Assembly: GCF_014126615.1 (NCBI RefSeq)
Contig: NZ_CP059897.1
Coordinates: 1,240,001 to 1,304,000, forward strand
Direction of reading: 5' to 3'
DNA: 64,000 bases
From: Ciceribacter thiooxidans
GTDB lineage: Bacteria; Pseudomonadota; Alphaproteobacteria; Rhizobiales; Rhizobiaceae
The notes beneath the pieces are model-generated. The model saw nothing but the letters and a program-made list of their open reading frames with translations. It was not told the origin of the DNA and did no database searches. Below are positions 36,055 through 45,109 of the stretch, piece after piece. A program made the position numbers and the translations under genes. Within the stretch, counting starts at the first letter, position 1. Each line of letters begins with the position of its first letter.

Positions 36055-36996
36055 TCAGTCACCTCCGCCCTGCTGCCATTTGCGGCGCTGCAGCCCGAAG
36101 AAGGAGAACATGATGGCGGCCAGCAGGAACGGGATCATGGCGACGGCGATCGCCGCCCCCTCTCCCAGTTGCCCGCCGGGGATCGCACGCTGGAAGGAGA
36201 GCGTGGCCATCAGATGCGTGGCATTGACCGGCCCGCCCTTGGTCAGGACGTAGATCAGCTGGAAGTCGGTGAAGGTGAAGAGAACCGAGAACGTCATGAC
36301 CACCGCGATGATCGGTGTCAGCATTGGCAGCGTCACATACCGGAAACGCTGCCAGCTGCTGGCCCCGTCAAGCGAGGCCGCCTCCTGCAGGGAGGCCGGG
36401 ATCGTCTGCAGGCCCGCAAGGAGCGAAATCGCCACAAAGGGGATGCCGCGCCAGACATTGGCCGCAATGACGGAAATCCGGGCATTGGTCGGATCGCCGA
36501 GGAAGTTGATCGGCTGGTCGATGAGCCCGAGATTGATGAGCGACCAGGAAATGATCGAGAACTGGGAATCGTAGATCCACCAGAACGCCAGCGCCGACAG
36601 GACCGTCGGCACCACCCAGGGAAGCAGCACGATCGCGCGGAAGAACGACTTGAACGGCAGATGCTCGTTGAGGAGCAGGGCGAGCCACAGGCCGAGCGCG
36701 AACTTCAGCACCGATGCGACGACAGTGTAGAGAACGGTATTGAAGACCGAGAGCCAGAAGACACTGTCGTCCCAGAGAAACTCGTAGTTTTCGAGGCCGA
36801 TGAAGATTCCTTCCCTGCCGATCCTCGTATCGGTGAAACCGAGCCATACGCCGAGCCCCAGCGGGTAGGTGAGGAAACAAAGCAGGAAGACCGCGGCCGG
36901 CAGCATGAACAGGAAGCCGAGCACATCCCGATTATTGCCGAGCCGCGACAAAAGCGAGCGCTGCGGAGGACCGGGATCCGTTGTCGTCATCGTCAT
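36055..36996 (-). CDS. CUT1 ABC transporter permease (MalF-like)
   Basis: Inner-membrane permease of 313 aa. The first helix is VLGFLFMLPAAVFLLCFL, followed by the SxxP-type segment LGLGVWLGFTDTRIG and five more helices; the EAA loop reads SLQEAASLDGASSWQRFRYV. GGAG lies about 10 bases before ATG 36996; another ATG at 36990 is possible and the frame is open to 37068. It pairs with the permease at 35141-36052 and the binding protein at 37069-38379. Confidence 0.93.
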   Translation of the reverse strand: MTMTTTDPGPPQRSLLSRLGNNRDVLGFLFMLPAAVFLLCFLTYPLGLGVWLGFTDTRIGREGIFIGLENYEFLWDDSVFWLSVFNTVLYTVVASVLKFALGLWLALLLNEHLPFKSFFRAIVLLPWVVPTVLSALAFWWIYDSQFSIISWSLINLGLIDQPINFLGDPTNARISVIAANVWRGIPFVAISLLAGLQTIPASLQEAASLDGASSWQRFRYVTLPMLTPIIAVVMTFSVLFTFTDFQLIYVLTKGGPVNATHLMATLSFQRAIPGGQLGEGAAIAVAMIPFLLAAIMFSFFGLQRRKWQQGGGD

Positions 36997-37068
36997 CGGT
37001 GTTTCACTCCAGAAATGGATCGGGATGCGGGAGCGCGGACCTTTTCCGCGCTCCCCAGCGACGAACAC

Positions 37069-38379
37069 TCAGACGCGGTAGTAGCGGTTGGCCCGCTTCT
37101 CGGCCTGCGCCATGGCTTCTTCCGGCGTGGCCGCACCTGTGACGGCCGAGGCAAACATGTCGACCAGGACATAGTCGGCCATGACCGCGGCCGACGCATA
37201 GCCGAGCGGGCCGGCATAGCCGTTCGGTCGCAAAGTCTCGGAAGCCTTGGCGTAGGGCGCATGGATCGGGTTTTCCGTCCAGACCGGGTTGTCGGCAAAC
37301 GCCTTCAGCGGCTGGCAGCAATAGGCACTGGAGCCCTTGATCCAGGCGTTCATCTGGTCGGCTTCCATCATGAATTTGATGTAGGCCTTGGCAGCTTCCG
37401 GATATTTCGTGTGGTTGAAGACGAGCAGCGAGCTCGTCTGGTGCAGCTCCACGCTCTTGCCCACCGGCCCGACGGGGAAGTTGGTGCTGCGCATGTCCTC
37501 GGCGATCTCGGCGAGGTTCGGGTCCTTCTTCGCCGCGTAATAGACCGACACACCGTTGGCCGTCAGCGAGACCTGACCGGCGAGGAAGGCTCGATTGTTG
37601 TTGATGTCGAGCCAGCTCTCCGTGCCCGGAATGAAGGTCGCGTAGAGCTCCTTGGCGTAGTTGAGCGCCGCGAGCGTTTCCGGCGAGTTGATCGTCACAT
37701 TGCTGCTCTCGTCCACCATCTTGCCGCCGTGGCTCCAGAGCAGCCAGTGCGCATAGTTGTTGCCGTCACCGACCGCCTTTCCGTGCGGGAAGCCGGCCGG
37801 CGTTCCCTTGGCCTTCATCGCCTTGCAGAGTTCGAGAAACCCTGCCGTATCCTTCGGGAACTCGCTGAAGCCCGCTGCCTTCATGTGGCTGTCGCGGTAG
37901 ACGACGGCATTGCCGATCGCCGTGAGTGGCATGGCGATGAACTTGCCGTCGCGCATCGCGTAACCCTTCAGGCCATCGTAGAAACCACCGTACTTGCCGT
38001 CGAGATAGGTGCCGAGTTCGGTGAGGTCCACGAGCTTGTCCGGATACTGATGGGCGTCGTCAAACCAGCACATCACAAGGTCGGGACCCGAGCCGACATT
38101 GGCGGCGACGGCCGCCTTCGGACGGATGTCTTCCCAGCTTTCCTTGTCGATGCGAACTTCGACGCCAGTCGCTTCGGTGAATTTCTTCGTGTTGGCAAGC
38201 CAGGCCTCCTCATCACCCTGCACGAAGGGCGCCCAGCGCAGCAGACGCAGGCTGGCACCCGCCTCCGGCGTATAGGTGGGTTCCGCCGCAAGAACCGGTC
38301 GGGCTCCGAACACCGGAAGACCGCCGGCACCAATGAGGCCGGCAGTGCCGGCAAGGAATGTTCTTCTCTTGATCGTCAT
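37069..38379 (-). CDS. Extracellular solute-binding protein, family 1 (CUT1)
   Basis: Periplasmic carbohydrate-type binding protein, 436 aa. It has a Tat-like signal (KRRTFLAGTAGLIGAGG, cleavage near VLAA) and family-1 features such as WLANTKKFTEATGVEV, GPDLVMCWFDDAHQYPDKL, AMRDGKFIAMPL and KYPEAAKAYIKFMME. GGAGGAGG precedes ATG 38379. It follows the ATPase gene by 124 bp and precedes both permeases. The adjacent erythronate-dehydrogenase-like SDR suggests a sugar acid or polyol ligand; this is inferred from context only. Confidence 0.93.
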   Translation of the reverse strand: MTIKRRTFLAGTAGLIGAGGLPVFGARPVLAAEPTYTPEAGASLRLLRWAPFVQGDEEAWLANTKKFTEATGVEVRIDKESWEDIRPKAAVAANVGSGPDLVMCWFDDAHQYPDKLVDLTELGTYLDGKYGGFYDGLKGYAMRDGKFIAMPLTAIGNAVVYRDSHMKAAGFSEFPKDTAGFLELCKAMKAKGTPAGFPHGKAVGDGNNYAHWLLWSHGGKMVDESSNVTINSPETLAALNYAKELYATFIPGTESWLDINNNRAFLAGQVSLTANGVSVYYAAKKDPNLAEIAEDMRSTNFPVGPVGKSVELHQTSSLLVFNHTKYPEAAKAYIKFMMEADQMNAWIKGSSAYCCQPLKAFADNPVWTENPIHAPYAKASETLRPNGYAGPLGYASAAVMADYVLVDMFASAVTGAATPEEAMAQAEKRANRYYRV

Positions 38380-38503
38380 GAATGCTCCTCCTCCAAGTAC
38401 GGGACGCTGGTCGCGCGACACCGCCTGTCCCGTCGGCGCATGTCGCGGCTTCATGCTTCACGCCGTGTCCGCAGCTCCTCTCCGCGGGCATGGTCATTCC
38501 GGC

Positions 38504-39571
38504 TCATCCGACGAGCCGCAGGCCTGTCTCCTCGTCGAAGAGATGGACATGTGCCGGATCGATGGTGATGCCGATCGGCTCACCCGGCTGCACGTCGATG
38601 CGTTCGCGGAAAATGCAGGTGATCTCCCCGCCGCCGAAATTGGCGATGATCTGTGTTTCGTAGCCGGTCGGTTCGGTGACGACGACCTCGGCCTTCAGGC
38701 CCTCTCCTCCGAGTTGGATGTATTCCGGGCGCAGGCCGTAGACGAGGCTGCGGCCGACCGCCTGGGCGAAGGGCTTCGGCAAGGGAAGGCGCGTGCCGTC
38801 GCTCGCAACGAAGGCCTGCGGGTTCTCCGGATCGAGCTTGCCCTTGATCATGTTCATGGCGGGCGAGCCGATGAAGCCGGCGACAAAGAGATTGTCCGGA
38901 TAGTCGTAGAGCTCGAGCGGGGAGCCGATCTGTTCGACGCGCCCGTCATGCATCACGACGATCTTGTCGGCCATGGTCATCGCCTCGATCTGGTCGTGCG
39001 TGACGTAGACCGTCGTCGTCTTGAGGCGATGGTGCAGTTCCTTGATTTCGGCACGCATGGCGACCCGCAGCTTGGCGTCGAGGTTCGACAATGGCTCGTC
39101 GAACAGGAAGACCTGCGGGTCCCGCACGATCGCACGGCCCATGGCAACGCGCTGGCGCTGGCCGCCGGAGAGCTGGCGGGGATAGCGATCGAGCAGGTTC
39201 GTCAGGCCGAGAATCCCGGCCGCGTAGTTGACGCGCCGGTCGATCTCCTCCTTCGGCGCAGCGTTCAGCATCAGCGAAAACGCCATATTCTTGGCGACCG
39301 TCATGTGCGGATAGAGCGCGTAGTTCTGGAACACCATGGCGATGTCGCGTTCCTTCGGCGGCAGGTTGTTGACCGTGCGCCCGCCAATACGGATCTCGCC
39401 GCCGGAAATATTCTCCAGTCCGGCAAGCATTCGCAGAAGGGTCGATTTTCCGCAACCGGACGGGCCGACGAGGATGACGAACTCGCCGTCCTCGATGTCG
39501 ATGCTCACGCCCTTGATGACGGGAAAGGCGCCGAAGGACTTGCGTACCTCGGCAAACTGAACATTGGCCAT
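38504..39571 (-). CDS. CUT1 ABC transporter ATP-binding protein (UgpC/MalK type)
   Basis: ATPase of 355 aa. Walker [17 protein letters not shown] (about 37), Q-loop [12 protein letters not shown], signature [14 protein letters not shown], Walker [15 protein letters not shown]-loop [12 protein letters not shown] and a TOBE domain ending in [12 protein letters not shown]. All catalytic positions are canonical. GGAGGAG precedes ATG 39571. It is the second gene of the operon that begins with the SDR at 40699. Confidence 0.95.
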   Translation of the reverse strand: MANVQFAEVRKSFGAFPVIKGVSIDIEDGEFVILVGPSGCGKSTLLRMLAGLENISGGEIRIGGRTVNNLPPKERDIAMVFQNYALYPHMTVAKNMAFSLMLNAAPKEEIDRRVNYAAGILGLTNLLDRYPRQLSGGQRQRVAMGRAIVRDPQVFLFDEPLSNLDAKLRVAMRAEIKELHHRLKTTTVYVTHDQIEAMTMADKIVVMHDGRVEQIGSPLELYDYPDNLFVAGFIGSPAMNMIKGKLDPENPQAFVASDGTRLPLPKPFAQAVGRSLVYGLRPEYIQLGGEGLKAEVVVTEPTGYETQIIANFGGGEITCIFRERIDVQPGEPIGITIDPAHVHLFDEETGLRLVG

Positions 39572-39664
39572 GCGTCTCCTCCCAGAGTGCAGTCGGTCAG
39601 ATTCCTGTCTTTCCTGCCCCTCCTCGTTTGGCGCGGAGCTCCTCAACTCCTGCGCCACCGGAAT

Positions 39665-39687
39665 GGCCGGCATGCTGTCAATGCCGG
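39665..39687 (-). repeat. Hairpin in the SDR-ATPase gap
   Basis: GCCGGCAT-GCTGTCA-ATGCCGGC, a perfect 8-bp stem with a 7-base loop, lies in the 141-bp space between the SDR stop and the ATPase start. It could set relative expression of enzyme and transporter. There is no T-run. Confidence 0.5.
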
Positions 39688-39712
39688 CGCGACAACGCCC
39701 GGCATACCATGG

Positions 39713-40699
39713 TCACGGCAATACGCCCGCGAGTTCGTCCTCGATGTGGATGCGTATGATCTCCTCGAATGTATTTTCCGCCCGAAAGCCGAGCTTCATC
39801 GCGCGGCCCGCGTCGAAATTCGTCGGCCAGCCGGCGACGATCCCGGCAATCAGCGGGTCCGGCTCGCGGCGGATCAAGGAAGCGGCCCTGTCGCCGGCGA
39901 CCCGCCGCAAAGCCTCGATCTCCTCGCCGACGGTTGCCGAAAGCCCCGGCATGGTGAGATTGCGGCGCGGGCCGATGATGCTGGTGTCCATCGTCGCGGC
40001 ATGGATGAAGAAGCCGACTGCCGAGCGGGGGCTCGCAAACCAGTGACGGACATCCTCGCTGACCGGCAGCACTGCTTCCTTGCCCGCAAGCGGCTCGCGC
40101 AGGATGTTGGAGAAGAAGCCGGATGCCGCCTTGTTCGGCGCGCCCGGGCGAACGCATATGGTCGGCAGGCGTATGCCGACACCGTCGAATATCGCGCGCC
40201 GGGAATAGTCGGCAAGCAGCAGTTCGGCGATTGCCTTTTGCGTCCCGTAGCTGGTGAGCGGCGTCGTGAAGAAATCGGGTCCGATGACTTCGGGAAACGG
40301 TGCACCGAAGACGGCGATCGAGGATGCGAAGAGAACCCGTGGACGATAGGGTTCCCTTTGCCCCTCACGCCGGATCGCCTCGAACAGTGCGCGTGTTCCG
40401 TCGAGATTGACCGCATAACCCTTGTCGAAATCGGCCTCCGCTTCACCGGAGACGATTGCAGCAAGATGGAAGATGACGTCGGGACGGCCCTCGATCAGTC
40501 TCGTCGCGGGGTCGCCGTCTGCAAGATCGATGGTCAGCGCGGTGGTGATCGAACGAAGGGTTTCGGGAACTGCGGGTGTAACCGCGTCGGCAAGCGTGAG
40601 GCGTGCGATGCCATCGCCGAGCACGGAGGGTGACCCGGCAAGGTGTTCCACCAGCTTACGCCCGATCATTCCGGCGGCGCCGATCACGAGAACATGCAT
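39713..40699 (-). CDS. denD: NAD-dependent SDR, D-erythronate dehydrogenase-like
   Basis: Extended short-chain dehydrogenase/epimerase of 328 aa. The NAD site is VLVIGAAGMIGRKLVEHL; the catalytic Ser is in VLFASSIAVFGAPFPEV and the Tyr/Lys pair in TSYGTQKAIAELLL. Length and the VEHLAGSPSVL/LTLADAVTPAVP region resemble D-erythronate dehydrogenase (DenD), which makes 2-oxo-tetronate. The usual partners OtnK and OtnC are absent here, so the assignment is moderate and related sugar-acid dehydrogenases remain possible. GGAG precedes ATG 40699. It leads the operon with the CUT1 importer and is divergent from the broken LacI gene, across tandem operator-like repeats. Confidence 0.75.
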   Translation of the reverse strand: MHVLVIGAAGMIGRKLVEHLAGSPSVLGDGIARLTLADAVTPAVPETLRSITTALTIDLADGDPATRLIEGRPDVIFHLAAIVSGEAEADFDKGYAVNLDGTRALFEAIRREGQREPYRPRVLFASSIAVFGAPFPEVIGPDFFTTPLTSYGTQKAIAELLLADYSRRAIFDGVGIRLPTICVRPGAPNKAASGFFSNILREPLAGKEAVLPVSEDVRHWFASPRSAVGFFIHAATMDTSIIGPRRNLTMPGLSATVGEEIEALRRVAGDRAASLIRREPDPLIAGIVAGWPTNFDAGRAMKLGFRAENTFEEIIRIHIEDELAGVLP

Positions 40700-40784
40700 G
40701 TCAGGCTCCCCTCCCCGTGTGCATCGCCGGTTCCGTCATCCGCCACCGCAGCGTCGCCCTCCCTTGCACTTGCCTCCGGGCGCC

Positions 40785-40808
40785 GGTATCGGTACCGGTA
40801 TCGATACC
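40785..40808. promoter_or_regulatory. Tandem LacI-type operator
   Basis: Two adjacent 12-bp units, GGTATCGGTACC (40785-40796) and GGTATCGATACC (40797-40808). The second is a perfect palindrome with the central CG typical of LacI-family sites; the first differs by one base. They lie between the divergent SDR operon and lacI-like gene, the expected place for a repressor of the CUT1 operon. Confidence 0.65.
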
Positions 40809-40921
40809 GACAACCTAGGGCGAGCAAGTCTCTCTTGTCAACGCGGCTCCGTTTACGTAGCGGAACGCGACGTTTCCATCAGCGAGAGGTCGGTGCGGCG
40901 ACCGACGGGAATCCAGACTAC

Positions 40922-41934
40922 ATGCGAAAACCAATTCTCGAAGACGTTGCCGCGGCAGCCGGCGTTTCCAAGATGACCGCCTCGCGCGCACTCAGGGGGC
41001 GGGCGACGTTTCCAAGGATACAATCAGCAAGGTCAGGCAGGCGGCCGAACGGGTCGGCTATGTCGGCAACCGGCTGGCGCTCTCCCTGTCCTCCAGGCGG
41101 ACCAACCTGATCGGTGTGGTGGTGCCCAGCATGTCAAACATCGTCTTTCCTGAAGTACTCTCTGGCATCAGCGAGACGCTCGAGGGAACGGGCATGCAGG
41201 CCGTCTTCGGTTTGACCGACTATGACCCCGGCAAGGAACGCGAGGTCATTCGCAACATGCTCTCCTGGCGCCCGGCGGCAATGATCGTCACCGGTCTCGA
41301 CCAGCCGGAGGAGACAGTCAAGCTTTTGAAGCAGGCCGAGGTTCCCGTCATACAGATCATGGATATCGACGGTACGCCGATCGACTATTGCGTCGGCCTT
41401 TCGCACACAGCCGCAGGCGAGGAGATGGGGCGGGCACTTCTTCAGGAAGGGCGCCGCAAATTCGGCTATGTCGGCAGCAGGCTGGACAGGGACCAGCGTG
41501 CGAGCCGCCGCAAGGCAGGGTTCGAGCGCGCACTGGCAGAAGCCGGGCTGAGATTCATCTCGGTAAGGGTGGGCGAGCAGGTCTCCTCGGCGGTTCTGGG
41601 AAAACGCCTGACGATTGACCTGCTCGCGGATCCAGGGGAGCTCGATTGCATCTACTACTCTAACGACGACATGGCAGCGGGCGGCCTCTTTGCCTGTATC
41701 GAGCGGAAGATCTCCGTTCCCGAAACGATCCTGCTGGCCGGCTTCAACGGGCTGGAACTGACAGATGCCCTGCCCGCGGCCATCGCGACCTCCTACTCGC
41801 CGCGCCGGGAGATCGGCCGAACGGCGGCGAACCTTGCGTTACGTGCCCTTGGCGATGCCGGCACGACGAGTGAGCGGATCGTTGCGCTGTCTCCGAAACT
41901 TTCGCTGCGCCGACAGGCGGCGACGGAAAGCTAG
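40922..41934 (+). pseudogene. LacI family transcriptional regulator, frameshifted
   Basis: The regulator would be about 337 aa, normal for the family. ATG 40922 starts MRKPILEDVAAAAGVSKMTA SRALRG, the first helices of the LacI headpiece. The frame is lost at the G5 run 40995-40999. With six Gs it reads on as AGDVSKDTISKVRQAAERVG and GYVGNRLALSLSSRRTNLIG, then joins the effector domain (VVVPSMSNIVFPEVLSG, YYSNDDMAAGGLFACIERK, LAGFNGLELTDA). As given, the DNA-binding domain is cut after about 27 residues, so no functional repressor could be made unless from a variant. Its presumed operator is the tandem repeat at 40785-40808. Confidence 0.85.
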
Positions 41935-42016
41935 CTGCTGCGCAAATCGCTCGGGGCTCAGCTGGTTCTTTCAAGAAATTCAATCCAAACCCTTGCGCAA
42001 ATGGAGTCGCGCAATT

Positions 42017-42038
42017 AGATAGTAATCGATTACTATCT
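42017..42038. promoter_or_regulatory. Perfect 22-bp palindrome, probable TetR operator
   Basis: AGATAGTAATC at 42017-42027 is followed directly by its exact reverse complement at 42028-42038. It ends 13 bp before the TetR start codon, overlapping the region where the promoter and ribosome-binding site must lie. The AT-rich core stands out from the GC-rich surroundings. Autorepression of the TetR-exporter operon is the natural reading. Confidence 0.75.
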
Positions 42039-42051
42039 TTTGGAGCCGCGT

Positions 42052-42660
42052 ATGATCTCTCGTCCAGCTTACCTTTCCGCCGAGGAACGACGCGAGGTGA
42101 CGGTCGAAACCGTCGTCGAGCTCGCCGCGGAGCAGAATCCGAGCGACATCACGACCGGCGCGATCGCCAAGCGGATGGGCGTGACGCAGGGTGCGCTGTT
42201 CAGGCATTTCCCCTCTAAGGACGCCATTCTCGAGGCGGTCATGGAGTGGGTTTCAGACCGCCTGCTCGCCCGGATCGACGCTTCGACGTCGGCGGCGGCA
42301 TCTCCACTCGCTGCCCTGGAGGCGGCCTTCATGACGCACATCGCCTTCATCACGGATCACCCCGGCGTCCCTCGAATGCTGTTCGGTGAACTGCAGCGGG
42401 GCGAGCAGACCCTGGCTAAGCGAATGGCGCAGACACTGATCCAGCGATACGGGGAGCGCCTTCGTCGCCTCCTCGTGCAAGGGAAGGAATGTGGCGAGTT
42501 GCCCGCATCACTCGACGAGAGAGCCGCAGCCACGCTCTTCATCGGCACGATCCAGGGACTCGTGATGCAGTCCCTGCTCGCCGGGAATGTCGAGTTCATC
42601 CGCGAGAGCGCTCCGGGTGTCTTCGCGCTCTACCGGCGCGCAATCGAGGTGACGAAATGA
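42052..42660 (+). CDS. TetR/AcrR family transcriptional regulator
   Basis: Repressor of 202 aa. The N-terminal TetR helix-turn-helix (about 10-60) reads SDITTGAIAKRMGVTQGALF and RHFPSKDAILEAVMEW. The remaining helices form the ligand and dimerisation domain. GGAG 6 bases upstream fixes ATG 42052. It is the first gene of a run with HlyD-type, FtsX-type and ATPase genes of an exporter (42716-45820), and a perfect 22-bp palindrome sits immediately upstream. It probably represses the exporter until an inducer binds; the ligand is unknown. Confidence 0.93.
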   Translation: MISRPAYLSAEERREVTVETVVELAAEQNPSDITTGAIAKRMGVTQGALFRHFPSKDAILEAVMEWVSDRLLARIDASTSAAASPLAALEAAFMTHIAFITDHPGVPRMLFGELQRGEQTLAKRMAQTLIQRYGERLRRLLVQGKECGELPASLDERAAATLFIGTIQGLVMQSLLAGNVEFIRESAPGVFALYRRAIEVTK

Positions 42661-42715
42661 TCGCCGTTCACATGCAGAAGTTCTCCCAGACACTGGCCGC
42701 GACGGAGGCAGCACG

Positions 42716-43909
42716 ATGAAGCTCCCCTCCGTTCAACGCCGCAGCCTGATGCTCCTGGCCGTTGCGTTTCCGATTGTCGCCCTGTTCGGCTACGTGGTCC
42801 TTCGATCCGGCCCACTGGCCCCCGTTTCAGTGAGGACCGCCGTCGTCGAGAACCGGTCGATCTCGCCTGCGCTTTTCGGCATCGGCACGGTCGAAGCGCG
42901 TTTTTCCTACAAGATCGGACCGACCATCGCTGCACGCGTCGGCTCGGTGCACGTGGACGTCGGCGATACCGTAAGCGCAGGTCAGCCTCTCGCCGAAATG
43001 GATCCGGTGGATATCAATGATCGCATCGCCTCGCTCGACGCGGCGATAAGCCGAGCCGAAGCATCGATAAAGGCAGCTGAAGCGCAGGTCGAAGATGCTC
43101 TTGCGCGCAAGGAATACGCGGATCTGCAGGCGGCGCGCTATGACACACTCTGGAAGAGCCAGACCGTCAGCAAAGCCGCAGTGGAAACAAGAAAGCAGGA
43201 CAGCCAGGTCGCGCTTGCCGCTCTTTCGGCCGCACAGTCGAACCTCGCGGTTGCAGAGCAAGACTTGCGACGTAACCGCGCCGACCGCGACGGCCTCGTC
43301 AAGCAACGCGACACCCTGATTCTGCTCGCCCCGGTCGACGGCGTGGTCGTCGCTCGCAACGCTGAATCGGGCACGACCGTGGTCGCCGGCCAGGCAGTCA
43401 TCGAAATGATTGATCCGAAGAACCTCTGGATCAATGCCCGGTTCGACCAGATTGCAGCCAAGGGCCTGCGCAAGGCGCTGCCGGCCCAGATCGCTCTTCG
43501 CTCCCATGGCGGAACGGCCATCGTAGGACAAGTGTCTCGCGTCGAAGTGCTCGCAGACCCCGTCACCGAGGAAAATCTCGCCAAAGTCGAATTCGGCACG
43601 CTTCCCGATCCCCTTCCTCCTATCGGCGAACTTGCCGAGGTGACGATTGCCCTGCCCGCACTCCCCTCTAGCCCTGCCATCCCCAATGCCGCTCTCCAGA
43701 ATGTCGACGGCAGGACTGGCGTCTGGAGGATCGATGACGGAGATATCCAATTTGCTCCTGTCCAGGTCGGCGTCGCGGATCTCGATGGGACGGTCCAGAT
43801 CACGGGTGGTCTGCAGGCCGGTGACGTGATTGTCGTTCACAGCGCCTCGCGGCTGACCGGCACGAGCCGCATCCGGATCGTCGACAAGCCCGCGGAGCTG
43901 CTCAAATGA
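42716..43909 (+). CDS. HlyD family periplasmic adaptor (membrane fusion protein)
   Basis: Periplasmic adaptor of 397 aa anchored by one N-terminal helix (LMLLAVAFPIVALFGYVVL). After it come the lipoyl-like half (RVGSVHVDVGDTVSAGQPLA), a long alpha-helical hairpin (about 100-190: ISRAEASIKAAEAQVEDALA), the second lipoyl half (LAPVDGVVVARNAESGTTV) and beta-barrel domains. It overlaps the permease gene by 4 bp. With the FtsX-type permease and ATPase it forms a tripartite ABC export machine like MacAB or the cyanobacterial DevBCA set; an outer-membrane channel is not encoded nearby. Confidence 0.92.
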   Translation: MKLPSVQRRSLMLLAVAFPIVALFGYVVLRSGPLAPVSVRTAVVENRSISPALFGIGTVEARFSYKIGPTIAARVGSVHVDVGDTVSAGQPLAEMDPVDINDRIASLDAAISRAEASIKAAEAQVEDALARKEYADLQAARYDTLWKSQTVSKAAVETRKQDSQVALAALSAAQSNLAVAEQDLRRNRADRDGLVKQRDTLILLAPVDGVVVARNAESGTTVVAGQAVIEMIDPKNLWINARFDQIAAKGLRKALPAQIALRSHGGTAIVGQVSRVEVLADPVTEENLAKVEFGTLPDPLPPIGELAEVTIALPALPSSPAIPNAALQNVDGRTGVWRIDDGDIQFAPVQVGVADLDGTVQITGGLQAGDVIVVHSASRLTGTSRIRIVDKPAELLK

Positions 43910-45108
43910 TCAGTCTTGCGGGCCGCGACATCCTTCACTCATGGGGCAAGTTCGTCTTCACCGGGATCGGGCTCGGTCTCCTCATCGGCGTCACCTTCAC
44001 GATGGCCGGCGTCTACCGGGGCATGGTCGAGGACGGCAAGGTTCTGCTCGACAACAGTGGTGCAGACATGTGGGTCGTACAGCAGAACACGCTCGGGCCT
44101 TACGCCGAATCCTCCAGCATCAATGACGACATCTACCGAATGATCCTTGCGACGCCCGGCGTCGCGAGGGCCGCCAACGTCACCTACCTGACGATGCAGG
44201 TCCGAAAGGGAAACACCGACGTCCGCGCGATGGTGGTCGGCATTGCGCCGGGCAATGTTGCGACGCCCGGTTGGCCACCATTTCTCATCGCGGGGCGCCA
44301 GATCACAAGGGGTCACTATGAAGCCGTGGCGGATGCCGCCACTGGATTTGCACTCGGAGACACCATTTCCATCCGGCGGAACCATTACAAGGTTGTGGGC
44401 CTCACCCGCCGCGCCGTTTCGTCGAGCGGTGACCCGATGGTGTTCATCCCGCTGAAGGATGCACAGGAAGCGCAGTTTCTCAAGGACAACGACTCCATCG
44501 TCCGCCAGCGCCGGCGCACGAGCGAGAACCCTGAATTCAACCGACCCGGTGTGCCGGGCCTGCTGGACGCCGTCATTGCATCGCAAAACACCAACCCGTA
44601 CGTGAACGCCGTTCTGGTGCGCATCAAGCCCGGATACGACGCGGATCAGATTGCAGCAGACATTGCGAGATGGAAGCGGCTGACGGTCTATACGCGTGCG
44701 CAGATGGAAGAGATCCTGATCGGCAAGCTGATCGCCACCTCGTCCAAGCAGATCGGCATGTTCCTCGCAATCCTGGCGGTTGTCAGCGCGGCGATCGTCG
44801 CCTTCATCATCTACACGCTGACGATGGACAAGATACGCGAGATCGCCGTGCTGAAGCTCATCGGCACGCGCAACCGGACGATCGCGGCGATGATCCTGCA
44901 ACAGGCGATCGTGCTCGGTTTGATCGGCTTTGTCGTCGGCAAGATCACGGCGACTTTCGCCGCTCCGCTGTTTCCGAAGTTCGTCCTGCTTCTCTCCAAG
45001 GATACGGCGACGGGGCTCGTGGCCGTCGTCGTCATCTGCGCTCTCGCCAGCATCGTCGCCATCAGGATGGCCCTGAAGGTCGACCCCGCCGAAGCGATCG
45101 GAGGTTGA
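43906..45108 (+). CDS. FtsX-like ABC transporter permease (MacB/DevC type)
   Basis: Inner-membrane protein of 400 aa. One helix near the N-terminus (FVFTGIGLGLLIGVTFTMAG), a large periplasmic domain (about 40-275), then three helices at the C-terminus (MFLAILAVVSAAIVAFIIY, AMILQQAIVLGLIGFVVG, GLVAVVVICALASIVAI), the FtsX/MacB 4-helix layout. The cytoplasmic stretch DKIREIAVLKLIGTRNRTI docks on the ATPase. ATGA overlap with the adaptor and a 1-bp gap to the ATPase show tight coupling. MacB-type proteins transduce mechanical force to move substrates through the periplasm. Confidence 0.92.
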   Translation: MISLAGRDILHSWGKFVFTGIGLGLLIGVTFTMAGVYRGMVEDGKVLLDNSGADMWVVQQNTLGPYAESSSINDDIYRMILATPGVARAANVTYLTMQVRKGNTDVRAMVVGIAPGNVATPGWPPFLIAGRQITRGHYEAVADAATGFALGDTISIRRNHYKVVGLTRRAVSSSGDPMVFIPLKDAQEAQFLKDNDSIVRQRRRTSENPEFNRPGVPGLLDAVIASQNTNPYVNAVLVRIKPGYDADQIAADIARWKRLTVYTRAQMEEILIGKLIATSSKQIGMFLAILAVVSAAIVAFIIYTLTMDKIREIAVLKLIGTRNRTIAAMILQQAIVLGLIGFVVGKITATFAAPLFPKFVLLLSKDTATGLVAVVVICALASIVAIRMALKVDPAEAIGG

Positions 45109-45109
45109 G

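Noticed and set aside
35124..36062. 312-codon minus-strand frame overlapping the MalG-like permease in another frame
   Set aside because: The overlapping 303-aa frame has clear membrane helices and an EAA loop; this one is its out-of-frame shadow.
36169..38568. 799-codon plus-strand frame opposite a permease and binding protein
   Set aside because: Charged, repetitive translation without motifs; antisense to two certain genes.
38276..40633. 785-codon plus-strand frame opposite the ATPase and SDR genes
   Set aside because: Antisense shadow; no homologous motif or ribosome site.
42657..42719. 20-codon frame overlapping the TetR stop (ATGA)
   Set aside because: Possible leader peptide but too short and without support; more likely a by-product of the gene junction.
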